Origin: Sutcliffiella horikoshii
GTDB taxonomy: Bacteria > Bacillota > Bacilli > Bacillales > Bacillaceae_I
Assembly (NCBI RefSeq): GCF_019931755.1
Contig: NZ_CP082918.1
Location: 1,158,001 to 1,222,000, forward strand
Length of the DNA stretch: 64,000 bases
Direction of reading: 5' to 3'
The position numbers and the translations under genes are program-made. How positions within the stretch are numbered: position 1 is the stretch's first letter; every line of letters starts with the position of its first letter. Positions 43,305-51,499 of this stretch are shown one piece after another. The notes beneath the pieces are model-generated. The model was not told the origin of the DNA and made no database searches. It saw only the letters and a program-made list of their open reading frames with translations.

Positions 43305-43634
43305 GTGGAAGAAAGACTTGCAAACTTGGAGTTCTACATGGAACTATTATTAAAACAAATGGACCGTTCAAAATATCCTTGGGATTACTTGATCATGAGA
43401 GGTAAATTGAGCAGGAGAGATGTTGAGGCACTATATCATTTATGTGAAGAGTTGAGCAAGGAGATGGAAAAACAAAAAGCGGAAGGATTTGTTACATTCT
43501 CTCCGCTTCTTATACAGTTCAGACAAGCACTACCTCCAGACCTTCCTTTGGAGGAGACAATTGCCGCCTTACGGACACAAGGGCATTATGTCCCGTTGAT
43601 GGATGCATTCCAAAAGCTTATCAAGAAGAAGTAA
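43305..43634 (+). CDS. yhaI: YhaI (DUF1878)
   Basis: 109 residues, soluble and helical, starting [16 protein letters not shown] (coiled-coil-like) with a C-terminal [13 protein letters not shown] start with GAGGACTGAG upstream. It converges on hpr, and the two 3' ends overlap by 14 bases. Function unknown. Confidence 0.82.
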   Translation: MEERLANLEFYMELLLKQMDRSKYPWDYLIMRGKLSRRDVEALYHLCEELSKEMEKQKAEGFVTFSPLLIQFRQALPPDLPLEETIAALRTQGHYVPLMDAFQKLIKKK

Positions 43635-44220
43635 CGCTTTCATTTTTTTCTTCAAGCACTTCATCCTTTTTGGAAAGCTTCCCGTCTACCTCAACAAAAT
43701 CCTCTTCAATATTATTAAAGGAACGCTCAAATATTTGCATAAAATCTTCCCCGTAAACATTACGTATCACGCACATGATGTCCAACAGCTCGGGGAACTT
43801 TCCATATAAGTCATGCATCGGCAAAGCCCCGTTAAATACGGAGTTTTTACTAGGATCATAGGTTTCCATCAATTCTAAAAGAATCTGTTCGCCTTTTTCT
43901 GTTAGTTCAATATACGTGTTTCGCTTATCATTTTCCTTTTTAGAAAAACGAAGAAGTTCTCTTTCTTCCAATTTCTTAGAAAAGTTGAACGCAGTGGATA
44001 CATGCATAACTCCAAACTTGGCAATCTCTGAAATACTGGCACCTTTTAAATGATAAGCAATCCATAGAATATGGTGCTCGTTGATATTTAGGTCATATGG
44101 TTTTATCCATTGTTGCCAATCTTTCTCGATGGTCTTCCAAAGTGCTTTACTCAGCTGGGCAACACGTTGGCTGAAGAGCATAGCTTCTTTTAATGAATAC
44201 TGTCCATTCTGTGTATTCAC
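43621..44220 (-). CDS. hpr: Transition-state regulator Hpr/ScoC (MarR family)
   Basis: 199 residues; winged-helix region (about 60-115) with [31 protein letters not shown] and wing [17 protein letters not shown]. Represses extracellular protease, sporulation and peptide-transport genes in B. subtilis. GTG start with GTAGGTGAG upstream. Confidence 0.93.
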   Translation of the reverse strand: MNTQNGQYSLKEAMLFSQRVAQLSKALWKTIEKDWQQWIKPYDLNINEHHILWIAYHLKGASISEIAKFGVMHVSTAFNFSKKLEERELLRFSKKENDKRNTYIELTEKGEQILLELMETYDPSKNSVFNGALPMHDLYGKFPELLDIMCVIRNVYGEDFMQIFERSFNNIEEDFVEVDGKLSKKDEVLEEKNESVTSS

Positions 44221-44313
44221 AAACTCACCTACTTTTTTCTAATATATTACTATCTATTATGACAATAAAATAAAAATTAATAAAGGTCTAAATTTACAAA
44301 AAATTAAAATTTT

Positions 44314-44679
44314 TTATTCAGCGGTGTTTTTTGCTAACTTTTTTTCTAGATTTTCTAATTCTTCCTGTAGGTTTGCAATGTTTTGTTGAATGGATTCTTG
44401 ATGAGGTTTGATCGAATTTTGCCAAAGATCCACTGAATCCTTAATCTCTTCTGCAATATTTCCGACTGTTGCTTTTCCCTCTTCCATAGCTTGTGTTACT
44501 TGATCCTTAATATGAATAGCCTCTTGTTTCAAATCTTCAATCGTCAGCTGAATAGATTGAGCCGTTGACTTTATTTTCGCTCTTCTGGATGCTCCAGATT
44601 CTGCAGTTGTAAGCAGTGCGGAGACACCGGCAATTGTTCCGCCTATTAAAACTCCGTAAATGAATGATTTCCCATTCAT
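44314..44679 (-). CDS. yhaH: YtxH-domain protein YhaH
   Basis: 121 residues: N-terminal Gly-rich membrane helix (FIYGVLIGGTIAGVSALL) then a long coiled-coil region (about 35-120). ATG 44679 is placed 8 bases after GAGGAG; a GTG three codons upstream is inside the RBS. Family linked to stress and sporulation. Same position as B. subtilis yhaH. Confidence 0.85.
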   Translation of the reverse strand: MNGKSFIYGVLIGGTIAGVSALLTTAESGASRRAKIKSTAQSIQLTIEDLKQEAIHIKDQVTQAMEEGKATVGNIAEEIKDSVDLWQNSIKPHQESIQQNIANLQEELENLEKKLAKNTAE

Positions 44680-44928
44680 AGTAATCACTCCTCTATAAAG
44701 TTATGTGAATATAGTTCAATACCCTAAGATTATTATATAATTCAACATTTATTAAAAAAATCCTTTTTTTGCTGAATACTTTTCTGGACGAACCGTTGAG
44801 AAGTTACTGTCTTATGCTTTATTGTTTCCAAATAACACGTTTATATTTAATCGAAACTTTAGCTAAGTATACTTGTTTCATAAGAAAAGAGAGAGCGGCA
44901 TATTTATGGTACAAAGGGGGCGGGCTTA

Positions 44929-45120
44929 GTGGCAGGTATAACATCTTTGTTATTCATCATAAGTATCGTAATGTTGTTTGGTGGCGGAAATTACTTTTTG
45001 GCCGCGCAACGGGCAGGGGTATATCCGCCGAGGAGAGTGTTGCAGCAGAGGGCTGTAGCTGTTGGAGGTGCTGGTGGGGTCATGTTTTTACTAGCGATAA
45101 TAGTGACTTGGGCTTTATAA
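44929..45120 (+). CDS. Small membrane protein (63 aa)
   Basis: Two helices (about 4-24 and 43-62) around a basic loop AQRAGVYPPRRVLQQRA. GTG start with AAAGGGGG at good spacing. Unrecognised; the gap before it (44680-44928) contains no other candidate gene. Confidence 0.55.
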   Translation: MAGITSLLFIISIVMLFGGGNYFLAAQRAGVYPPRRVLQQRAVAVGGAGGVMFLLAIIVTWAL

Positions 45121-45140
45121 TTTCATTTTTATAATAGGAA

Positions 45141-45172
45141 GAGGGCAAATTCCTAACTTGGAATTTGCCCTC
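45141..45172. terminator. Hairpin between converging genes (end of trpP)
   Basis: Perfect 13-bp stem GAGGGCAAATTCC/GGAATTTGCCCTC with TAACTT loop; no clear T-tract on either side, so termination is less certain. Confidence 0.5.
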
Positions 45173-45176
45173 TGGA

Positions 45177-45701
45177 TTATGTTGCAGGTATTAGATTTGA
45201 GCGTTTGGCAATGCTCGTTACAATCGGATAGATAATAATCATTACTATTGCATTCAATACGACAGCCGGTAGAACGGCGGTTGCGAAAAAGAATGCAAAG
45301 GATTCTCCGCCTGGCAATCCTACAAGTGTCAGGGCGCTTGTAAGGAAAATCGCTCCTGAAATAAGGGTGCCGATAACGGTTAAGATTCCTGCTTTAACAA
45401 GTGGTTTGTCCAGTTTCTTCAATGCAAGAAGCAGGAAGAAGAACAAAAATGCTGTAATCGGCTTATCAATGATGTTCGGAATCTGACCGGCTGGAAAAGT
45501 GGTTGTCATGGCGGAGATTAATCCTGTTACGACACCTAATAGTAATACATTTTTCTTTTCTGGAAACAGCATGATACCTAAAAACATCATCGTTAAAGCT
45601 AAGTCTGGCTTCATACCGAGAATTACCCCCGGTACAACAGTGTGCAGAACAGCACCTATTCCTACTAATAAAGCTAGTGATACTAAAGTCTTTGTATTCA
45701 T
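45177..45701 (-). CDS. trpP: Tryptophan transporter TrpP
   Basis: 174 residues, five or six helices, TrpP/YhaG family: VPGVILGMKPDLALTMMFLGIMLFP and GLISAMTTTFPAGQIPNIIDKP are typical. ECF-S-like integral protein importing tryptophan. In B. subtilis translation is blocked by TRAP, and matching NAG triplets cover the RBS here. RBS GAGGAGAGATGAG. Confidence 0.9.
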   Translation of the reverse strand: MNTKTLVSLALLVGIGAVLHTVVPGVILGMKPDLALTMMFLGIMLFPEKKNVLLLGVVTGLISAMTTTFPAGQIPNIIDKPITAFLFFFLLLALKKLDKPLVKAGILTVIGTLISGAIFLTSALTLVGLPGGESFAFFFATAVLPAVVLNAIVMIIIYPIVTSIAKRSNLIPAT

Positions 45702-45731
45702 TTCTCATCTCTCCTCAACTAATCTGGTCTT
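45690..45731 (-). promoter_or_regulatory. TRAP-binding-like triplet array over the trpP RBS
   Basis: In the mRNA sense: AAG-AC-CAG-AT-UAG-UU-GAG-GA-GAG-AU-GAG-AA-AUG, six NAG triplets with exact 2-base spacers ending at the start codon. Further UAGs follow in the coding region. Confidence 0.65.
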
Positions 45732-45791
45732 TTTTAACTCCATTAGTACACTCGTTGTCTAATGCGAATTAATAGATACTAGTATATAAAA

Positions 45792-45820
45792 CTTTCCCCC
45801 TTTTGAAAAGAGGAAAGCTT
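45792..45820 (-). terminator. Probable terminator of serC
   Basis: CTTTCC..CTTTT/AAAAG..GGAAAG stem, on the minus strand followed by TTTTAT. It lies in the short gap between serC and trpP. Confidence 0.45.
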
Positions 45821-45824
45821 GTCT

Positions 45825-46907
45825 TTACCTATATTTGGCTTGGAAGCTTTTCATGAATTCCGCTAATGCCTGACAGGATTCCAAAGGTACGGCATTATAA
45901 ATAGAAGCTCTGCAGCCTCCAACCATTCTGTGACCTCCAAGGCCGACAAAACCTTTCTCTTTCGCCTGAGTTAGAAAAATAGATGTAAGCTCGTCAGAAG
46001 GAAGATTGAATGTGACATTCATGTGCGACCTGGCATCTTTTTCGGCATGACCAATATAAAACCCTTCACTTCGATCAATGGTTTCATACAGGAGTTCTGC
46101 TTTCTCCCGGTTTATCCTTTCTATAGCTTCAACGCCCCCTTGTTCTGCTACCCACTCTAATACAAGAGCAAGCATATAAATCGAAAAGGTAGGTGGGGTA
46201 TTGTATAGGGATCTGTTTTTAGCATGTGTTTGGTAATTCAGCATCGTCGGGATAGTACTAGGACATTGTTCCAGCAGTTCCTTTTTAATAATCACGACGG
46301 TTACACCAGAAGGACCAAGGTTTTTCTGGGCGCCTGCATAGATAAGGGAGAAGTCTTCTATATTTATTGATCTGCTTAAGATATCACTCGACATATCTGC
46401 AATTAATGGTATGTACGAAGGAGTGGATGGGAATTCCCACCATTGCGTTCCAAAAATGGTGTTGTTGCTCGTAATATGCAAATAAGCTGCGTCTGATGAG
46501 AGTGACAATTGAGAAGGAATCTGAGAGTAACCTGATTCCTTGCTTGTTGAAGCAATATGGGTCGAGCCAATTTTTTGTGCTTCCTTTAATGCTTTTTCGG
46601 ACCATGAGCCGGACAAGCTATAATTAGCTGTCTTACCTGAGGGGAGAAAGTTCAAAGGGATGGCTGAGAATTGCAGGCTTGCACCACCTTGCATGAAGAG
46701 AATGTCATATTCATCTGGGATCTGCAAAAGCTCTTGTAAAAGTGTAGCTGCTTTCTGATGGACCTTTTCGTATTCTTTGCTCCGATGACTTAACTCCATG
46801 ACAGACATACCAGTATCTTGGAAATCCAATAATTCCTCTTGTGCACGTTGTAGCACTTGTTTAGGAAGTGCTGCCGGCCCTGCATTAAAATTATATATAC
46901 GCTTCAT
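45825..46907 (-). CDS. serC: Phosphoserine aminotransferase SerC
   Basis: PLP enzyme converting 3-phosphohydroxypyruvate to phosphoserine (also used in B6 synthesis). NFNAGPAALP start, HRSKE substrate segment, QGGASLQF, and PLP Lys195 in AGAQKNLGPSG; C-terminal HRMVGGCRASIYNA. 360 residues. RBS TAGGAGGGTAATAGG. Confidence 0.95.
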   Translation of the reverse strand: MKRIYNFNAGPAALPKQVLQRAQEELLDFQDTGMSVMELSHRSKEYEKVHQKAATLLQELLQIPDEYDILFMQGGASLQFSAIPLNFLPSGKTANYSLSGSWSEKALKEAQKIGSTHIASTSKESGYSQIPSQLSLSSDAAYLHITSNNTIFGTQWWEFPSTPSYIPLIADMSSDILSRSINIEDFSLIYAGAQKNLGPSGVTVVIIKKELLEQCPSTIPTMLNYQTHAKNRSLYNTPPTFSIYMLALVLEWVAEQGGVEAIERINREKAELLYETIDRSEGFYIGHAEKDARSHMNVTFNLPSDELTSIFLTQAKEKGFVGLGGHRMVGGCRASIYNAVPLESCQALAEFMKSFQAKYR

Positions 46908-47011
46908 CCTATTACCCTCCTAAAGTAATCTGAAAATATTAATATATATCCTATCACGGATTGTGTTAGAATACATGAAAGATTTCGAAAAAAAGTTAGG
47001 AGTAATGTAAT

Positions 47012-47890
47012 ATGTATCAAGAAAATAAGCCTTTTGATGTTAGTCCATATGATCATCCGGATATTTATCCCGGCCCGAGACCTGCGTCATCTTTTTTATT
47101 TTGGAAAGGGAGGGCTCATCGAATCGAGGCGGAAAAAGGGATGCCGGTTGAGCAGCAATCCATTCACTTTACTAATGTTGACCATATGCTTGGCAGTCTG
47201 GCGTTTCAAAGTACGCAGGTGAAAAAAGTGGAGGAGTTTTTTAAGGAAGGAAGGTTCCATTCAAAGGTACCAGTCGTCGCTTATGGTTCGAATGTTTGTT
47301 TAGCACAGCTACAATACAAATTCCGTTTGCGGCCGGAAGAAGATGATTTTATGCTTTGCTTGAAAGGTAATGTGACGGATTCCGATATTGTTTACGCGCC
47401 ATTTTTGGCACCATATGGTTCACTGCCTGCAGTCATTGCACCAGTTAAGGGGGCTGTATGTGAGGTGTGGTTGACGTTTATGGATAAAAAACAGTTGGAA
47501 TTGATCAATTCGACTGAAAAAGGATATGAGCTTAGAGTTCATGAGGGTAAAAAAGTACGTTTGGACACTGGTGAAGTCTTTGAGAATGTTTATGCCTACT
47601 ATGAGCCGCGGGCCCTGTTATGGAACGGTGAGATGCGAAGATTCAAGGACATTTCAGGTCACAGTCCACTTCAGTCCGTATGGCAAAGCGAGATGCTAAA
47701 CGAGTTAAAGCTGGCAGTTGATCATAAAGGAACCCGTGAAGAGTTTATTCACTTGCTAAGATGGGACAGAAGTTATCGCGATTTTGTAGAAGGCTTTTTA
47801 AAGGACGAATGCACCTATGCTTTTGATCATCCTGATTGGAAAGCTGCGGAAACCATCCTGTCCATTGGTGAGATGCAACGATCGTTTTAA
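47012..47890 (+). CDS. Unrecognised protein with a gamma-glutamylcyclotransferase-like core
   Basis: 292 residues, no signal or membrane segment. VPVVAYGSNVCLAQL (about 86-100) resembles the YGSN substrate loop of GGCT/AIG2 folds, and GAVCEVWLTFMDKKQLELINSTEKGYELR (about 148-176) the following G-x-V...LxxxE strand-helix block with a possible catalytic Glu. The N-terminal about 80 residues (Pro-rich start PYDHPDIYPGPRPAS) and C-terminal about 90 residues are unplaced. RBS TTAGGAG. Divergent from serC. The fold suggestion is inference from motif only. Confidence 0.6.
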   Translation: MYQENKPFDVSPYDHPDIYPGPRPASSFLFWKGRAHRIEAEKGMPVEQQSIHFTNVDHMLGSLAFQSTQVKKVEEFFKEGRFHSKVPVVAYGSNVCLAQLQYKFRLRPEEDDFMLCLKGNVTDSDIVYAPFLAPYGSLPAVIAPVKGAVCEVWLTFMDKKQLELINSTEKGYELRVHEGKKVRLDTGEVFENVYAYYEPRALLWNGEMRRFKDISGHSPLQSVWQSEMLNELKLAVDHKGTREEFIHLLRWDRSYRDFVEGFLKDECTYAFDHPDWKAAETILSIGEMQRSF

Positions 47891-47900
47891 ACATGAAATA

Positions 47901-47937
47901 AAATGACGTGGACCCTTAAAAGGAAGCCACGTCATTT
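47901..47937. terminator. Bidirectional terminator before hit
   Basis: Perfect 11-bp stem AAATGACGTGG/CCACGTCATTT with a 15-base loop. Confidence 0.7.
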
Positions 47938-47942
47938 GAGTA

Positions 47943-48365
47943 TTACTTGATACCGTGATTAATTTTAGTTGCGATTTCTTGCAGATCTTGTGTTGTGTAA
48001 TCGCTCTGGTTCGATTTCCATACTGCACCAAACCCGTCACCTTTGCCGTAGCGAGGGAGGATGTGAAGGTGATAATGAAAAACCGATTGACCGGCAGCTT
48101 CTCCATTATTATTTAAAAGGTTAAGCCCAATCGGTTCAAATTGCTCTTTTATGGAGTTAGCGATTTTAGGAACCACTTTAAAGAGATTCTCCGCGATCTC
48201 AGGTGTAAGCTCGTAAATGTTTTCTTTATGTACTTTCGGAATAACTAATGTATGTCCTTTTGTCACCTGGCTGATGTCAAGAAAAGCCAGAACATGTTCG
48301 TCTTCGTAAACCTTGGCAGCAGGGATGTCCCCATCAATAATTTTGCAGAAAATGCAATCACTCAT
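47943..48365 (-). CDS. hit: HIT family protein Hit
   Basis: 140-residue histidine-triad nucleotide hydrolase/transferase. Two N-terminal Cys (CIFC), GHTLVIPKVH, LNLLNNNGEAAGQSVFH and the triad HYHLHILPR. ATG 48365 has AGAGGTGA upstream. Lies next to ecsA in divergent orientation as in B. subtilis. Confidence 0.93.
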   Translation of the reverse strand: MSDCIFCKIIDGDIPAAKVYEDEHVLAFLDISQVTKGHTLVIPKVHKENIYELTPEIAENLFKVVPKIANSIKEQFEPIGLNLLNNNGEAAGQSVFHYHLHILPRYGKGDGFGAVWKSNQSDYTTQDLQEIATKINHGIK

Positions 48366-48436
48366 CTGTTTCACCTCTGAACTTTAGTTTCATCTATTTT
48401 ACCATGTTTTGGACAAGTATCCTAATAGGATGAGCA

Positions 48437-48474
48437 GGCAAAATAAACAAGCAAGAGCAAAAGCTCCTGCTTGT
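48437..48474 (-). terminator. Terminator of the putative ncRNA
   Basis: On the minus strand ACAAGCAGGAGC/GCTCTTGCTTGT (11 of 12 paired) with TTTT loop, then TTTATTTTG. It precedes hit and follows no coding gene. Confidence 0.7.
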
Positions 48475-48950
48475 GAAGAAAGGGACGAGAGGCAACAAGC
48501 TTCTCTATCTGAATAAGGAGAAGCCTACAAACATCATTTTAGCGTTCAAATAACTGTGTTTGATAAACACCTCATCTGATTTATAAAATGTGTCTAATTG
48601 TCAGCTTTCCTGTTCAAAACAACCATCCCCTTGTTACTGAGTTTTACAACTTTAGTAACGCGGCTATCGACGTAAAGTCTCTTTAACGAACACCTCATTT
48701 TCAGAATGAATCAATCACAGGTTACGACTTTAGAGTAAAGTGTCGCCCGTAAGCACCTCATTTCTTTATCAATCGGAGTTGCGTTACAGATGATCGTGTG
48801 GTTGCAGTCGGTTAAGTCCCACAACGACGAGAGAAAAAGTTTAACCTAATCTAGAACAAAGCAACACTGTCTTTGACAGTCACCTCATCTACAAAGAAGT
48901 AAACCAAAGGCTTGTCTAAGTGCCCCTCTGTCCCCTTCCTTACTTATGAT
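48447..48950 (-). ncRNA. Putative structured ncRNA with four AUGAGGUG motifs
   Basis: About 0.5 kb between ecsA and hit without a plausible gene. The minus strand has AUGAGGUG four times (complement at 48881-48888, 48754-48761, 48691-48698, 48568-48575), each followed by a hairpin, e.g. ACUGUC-AAA-GACAGU after the first and UGUUU-AUC-AAACA after the fourth. Other pairings include GGTTAA/TTAACC and the nested GUUACU/AGUAAC stem. It ends in a strong terminator. The 5' end is not defined (about 48930-48960). No similarity recognised to a named Rfam class. Confidence 0.5.
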
Positions 48951-49029
48951 GCGCACTTTCGTTTAAATTATGTTATGGTAAAATTTAATAATAATAAAGT
49001 TTTATTTCAGGCAGAAAGGGTAGGTTGAT

Positions 49030-49770
49030 GTGAGTTTATTGGAGATTAGTGGATTGACTGGCGGTTATACGAATCAGGCTGTGTTGAAGGATGTCTCATT
49101 TGGTGTCAAGGCTGGCGAGTTGGTGGGGTTGATTGGCCTTAATGGTGCCGGTAAAAGTACGACAATCAAACATGTAATCGGAACGATGGAGCCGAAGAAA
49201 GGATCCATCAAGATTAATGGAATTTCCATTCAAGAGGATACGACAAAGTATCGTTCGACTTTTACATTTATTCCTGAAACACCGATTCTATATGATGAAT
49301 TGACGTTGTATGAACACCTAGAACTAACTGCGATGGCGTATGGGTTATCAAAAGAAACTTTTGAAGAACGATTGCACCCGCTACTAAAAGAGTTCCGTAT
49401 GGAAAAGCGTCTTAAATGGTTTCCTGCCCATTTTTCAAAAGGTATGAAACAGAAGGTCATGATCTTAGCTGCTTTTCTGATCGAACCGAAGCTCTATATC
49501 GTCGATGAACCTTTTGTCGGTTTAGATCCGCTTGCCATTCATTCTTTGCTTGAAATGATGGATAAAGTGAAAAAGAGTGGAGCAGGCATCCTTATGTCCA
49601 CGCATATCCTTGCGACAGCGGAAAGATACTGCGATTCATTCGTTATCTTGCATGAAGGGGAAGTGCGGGCAAAAGGAACGTTGGAAGAACTTAGGATGCA
49701 GTTCAAGATGCCGATGGCTTCGCTTGATGACCTCTATATTCAACTGACAAAGGAAGAGAGCAATGTTTAA
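49030..49770 (+). CDS. ecsA: ABC transporter ATP-binding protein EcsA
   Basis: 246 residues: Walker A GLNGAGKST (36-44), FSKGMKQKV signature, Walker B LYIVDEPFVGLDP, H-loop MSTHI. Ecs affects secretion, competence and intramembrane proteolysis by RasP in B. subtilis. GTG start with AAAGGGTAGG upstream; overlaps ecsB by eight bases. Confidence 0.93.
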   Translation: MSLLEISGLTGGYTNQAVLKDVSFGVKAGELVGLIGLNGAGKSTTIKHVIGTMEPKKGSIKINGISIQEDTTKYRSTFTFIPETPILYDELTLYEHLELTAMAYGLSKETFEERLHPLLKEFRMEKRLKWFPAHFSKGMKQKVMILAAFLIEPKLYIVDEPFVGLDPLAIHSLLEMMDKVKKSGAGILMSTHILATAERYCDSFVILHEGEVRAKGTLEELRMQFKMPMASLDDLYIQLTKEESNV

Positions 49771-50977
49771 TGTCGATCAGCTCTGGCAAGCCAGATTCAG
49801 TCAATATTTAAAGGATACGAGAAGATATTTACGCTATATGTTTAATGACCATCTTGTGATCGTGATGATCTTTTTGTTAAGCGGCCTTGCTCTAGCTTAT
49901 CAAAACTGGTTAGAGGTGGTACCGCCAGATTTTCCGTATGCGTTGCTAATGGGAATAATTTTAGCCCTTCTAATGACAAGAGGAAGCATACATACTTTTC
50001 TTAAGGACCCGGACCTTGTCTTTCTGCTTCCACTTGAAGAGAAGTTAAAACCATATATTAAAAAATCATTCCTTTATTCCATCGTATTGGAGAGTTATTT
50101 TCTTTTACTCGTATTTGGCGTTTCCGTGCCACTTTTCTTTACCTTGACAGATGCAACGCTCCAAACGTTGATATCCGTCCTTCTCTTATTGCTGGGAATG
50201 AAATCCTGGAACCTATGGATGACATGGCTCATCAATTTTTATACGGATAAAAAGGTAAGGCTTGTGGATGGGTGGGTCAGGCTTGCATTGAATTTCGGCC
50301 TGCTTTATCTCGTGTTTTCCGAAGCGAGTCTGCTGTTTATCGGTGTAGTTGTAGTTATTATGCTGCTTTTGCTTGCCTATTTCCAAAATGCGACCAAGAA
50401 AATGAACTGGAAATGGGACTTATTAATAGAAAACGAAACCAAACGGATGCAGTTATTTTACCGGGTAGCCAATCTTTTCGTTGATGTACCAGGACTTAAA
50501 GAAAAAGTAACAAGAAGAAAATGGTTGGATGTTTTCCTTTCCTGGACTCCTTATGCGAAAGACAAAGCGTTTGATTATCTATACCTGCGCACATTTTTGC
50601 GTTCGGGCGATTATTTTGGGCTTTATCTGCGGTTATTGATTATTGGAGCGGTTTTGCTTGTAACACTTCCAGTCGGGTATGCGACATATCTAGTGCCTGT
50701 ATTGGTGCTGTATTTGACAGGGTTTCAGCTTATCCCGATGTGGCGGCACCACTACAATAAACTCTGGTTGTCGATATATCCTGTTCAAGAAAAGCACCGT
50801 ATCCTTGCTTTTACGAAAATGATTACGGTTATCCTAATTTCACAAACCATTGTCCTTGCTGCTTTATTAGTTTTTGTAGCGACTTGGATGGAAGTAGTGG
50901 TTGTGTTGGTTGGCGGGATCATTTTTGCCTTCTTATATGTACAAGGTGTGGTAAAACGCAAAATTGCTTCGCTATAA
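49763..50977 (+). CDS. ecsB: ABC transporter permease EcsB
   Basis: 404 residues with about nine or ten hydrophobic segments (clusters near 30-75, 105-210 and 285-395), matching EcsB (about 408). N-terminal LWQARFSQYLKDTRRYLRYMFNDH is characteristic. Translationally coupled to ecsA and followed by a terminator. Confidence 0.92.
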   Translation: MFNVDQLWQARFSQYLKDTRRYLRYMFNDHLVIVMIFLLSGLALAYQNWLEVVPPDFPYALLMGIILALLMTRGSIHTFLKDPDLVFLLPLEEKLKPYIKKSFLYSIVLESYFLLLVFGVSVPLFFTLTDATLQTLISVLLLLLGMKSWNLWMTWLINFYTDKKVRLVDGWVRLALNFGLLYLVFSEASLLFIGVVVVIMLLLLAYFQNATKKMNWKWDLLIENETKRMQLFYRVANLFVDVPGLKEKVTRRKWLDVFLSWTPYAKDKAFDYLYLRTFLRSGDYFGLYLRLLIIGAVLLVTLPVGYATYLVPVLVLYLTGFQLIPMWRHHYNKLWLSIYPVQEKHRILAFTKMITVILISQTIVLAALLVFVATWMEVVVVLVGGIIFAFLYVQGVVKRKIASL

Positions 50978-50984
50978 TCTCTAG

Positions 50985-51014
50985 AAAACACTCAAGGCTG
51001 CTTGGGTGTTTTTT
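50985..51014 (+). terminator. Terminator after ecsB
   Basis: AAAACACTCAAG/CTTGGGTGTTTT stem with GCTG loop and T-tract. Confidence 0.8.
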
Positions 51015-51035
51015 AGATAAGAAAGTATATAATCG

Positions 51036-51163
51036 GTTGGATTTCCGTTTCAGGTGCTTCGCTTGCCTGCGGGCGGTCCGTGAGCCTCCTCAGGCTTCGC
51101 CTTCCGGGGTCTCACCTGTCCCTTCCTCCCGCGGGCGTCTGCGCGCCTTCCACTCCAATCAAC
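51036..51163. repeat. Palindromic intergenic element
   Basis: Reverse-oriented subtype, GTTGGATTTCCG to CACTCCAATCAAC; nearly identical in its core to the copy at 41315-41440. Confidence 0.85.
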
Positions 51164-51257
51164 ATGGGACTACTTTTCACCTAATGGGTTATAGGATTTA
51201 GGAGTCTTAAGCTTTAGTTTTCGGTTTAACGCAACAACTTTAGTCATGTATTTTCCA

Positions 51258-51384
51258 GCTGTGGATTGGAGCAAATGGCGGAGACTCCAGCGGGGGAGTA
51301 ACGGTAGGTTGAGACCCCGCAACGAAGTGAGGAGGCTCAAGCACCGTCCCGCGGAAAGCGAAGCCATTTGCGGAAAGGAACAGC
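51258..51384. repeat. Palindromic intergenic element
   Basis: GCTGTGGATTGG to GGAACAGC; inner GCAAATGGC/GCCATTTGC perfect, central ACGGTAGGTTGAG paired with CTCAAGCACCGT. With 51036-51163 it fills the 520-bp gap between ecsB and ecsC. Confidence 0.85.
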
Positions 51385-51499
51385 GACGGTAACACAGTAA
51401 CTGAAATCGTTTCGCCCGTTTTTTCTTATTTTGTGAAACATATTTAACATATATCCCGTATATGAAGTTAAGGATAGATAAAGGTGAGGAGTGTTTCCT

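Noticed and set aside
48600..48761. Short ORFs beginning ATG-AGG-TGY in the putative ncRNA (9, 16 and 34 codons)
   Set aside because: They start at the repeated AUGAGGUG motif but have no upstream RBS, differ in length, and the fourth copy is ATG AGG TGA. The motif is better read as RNA signal than as start sites.
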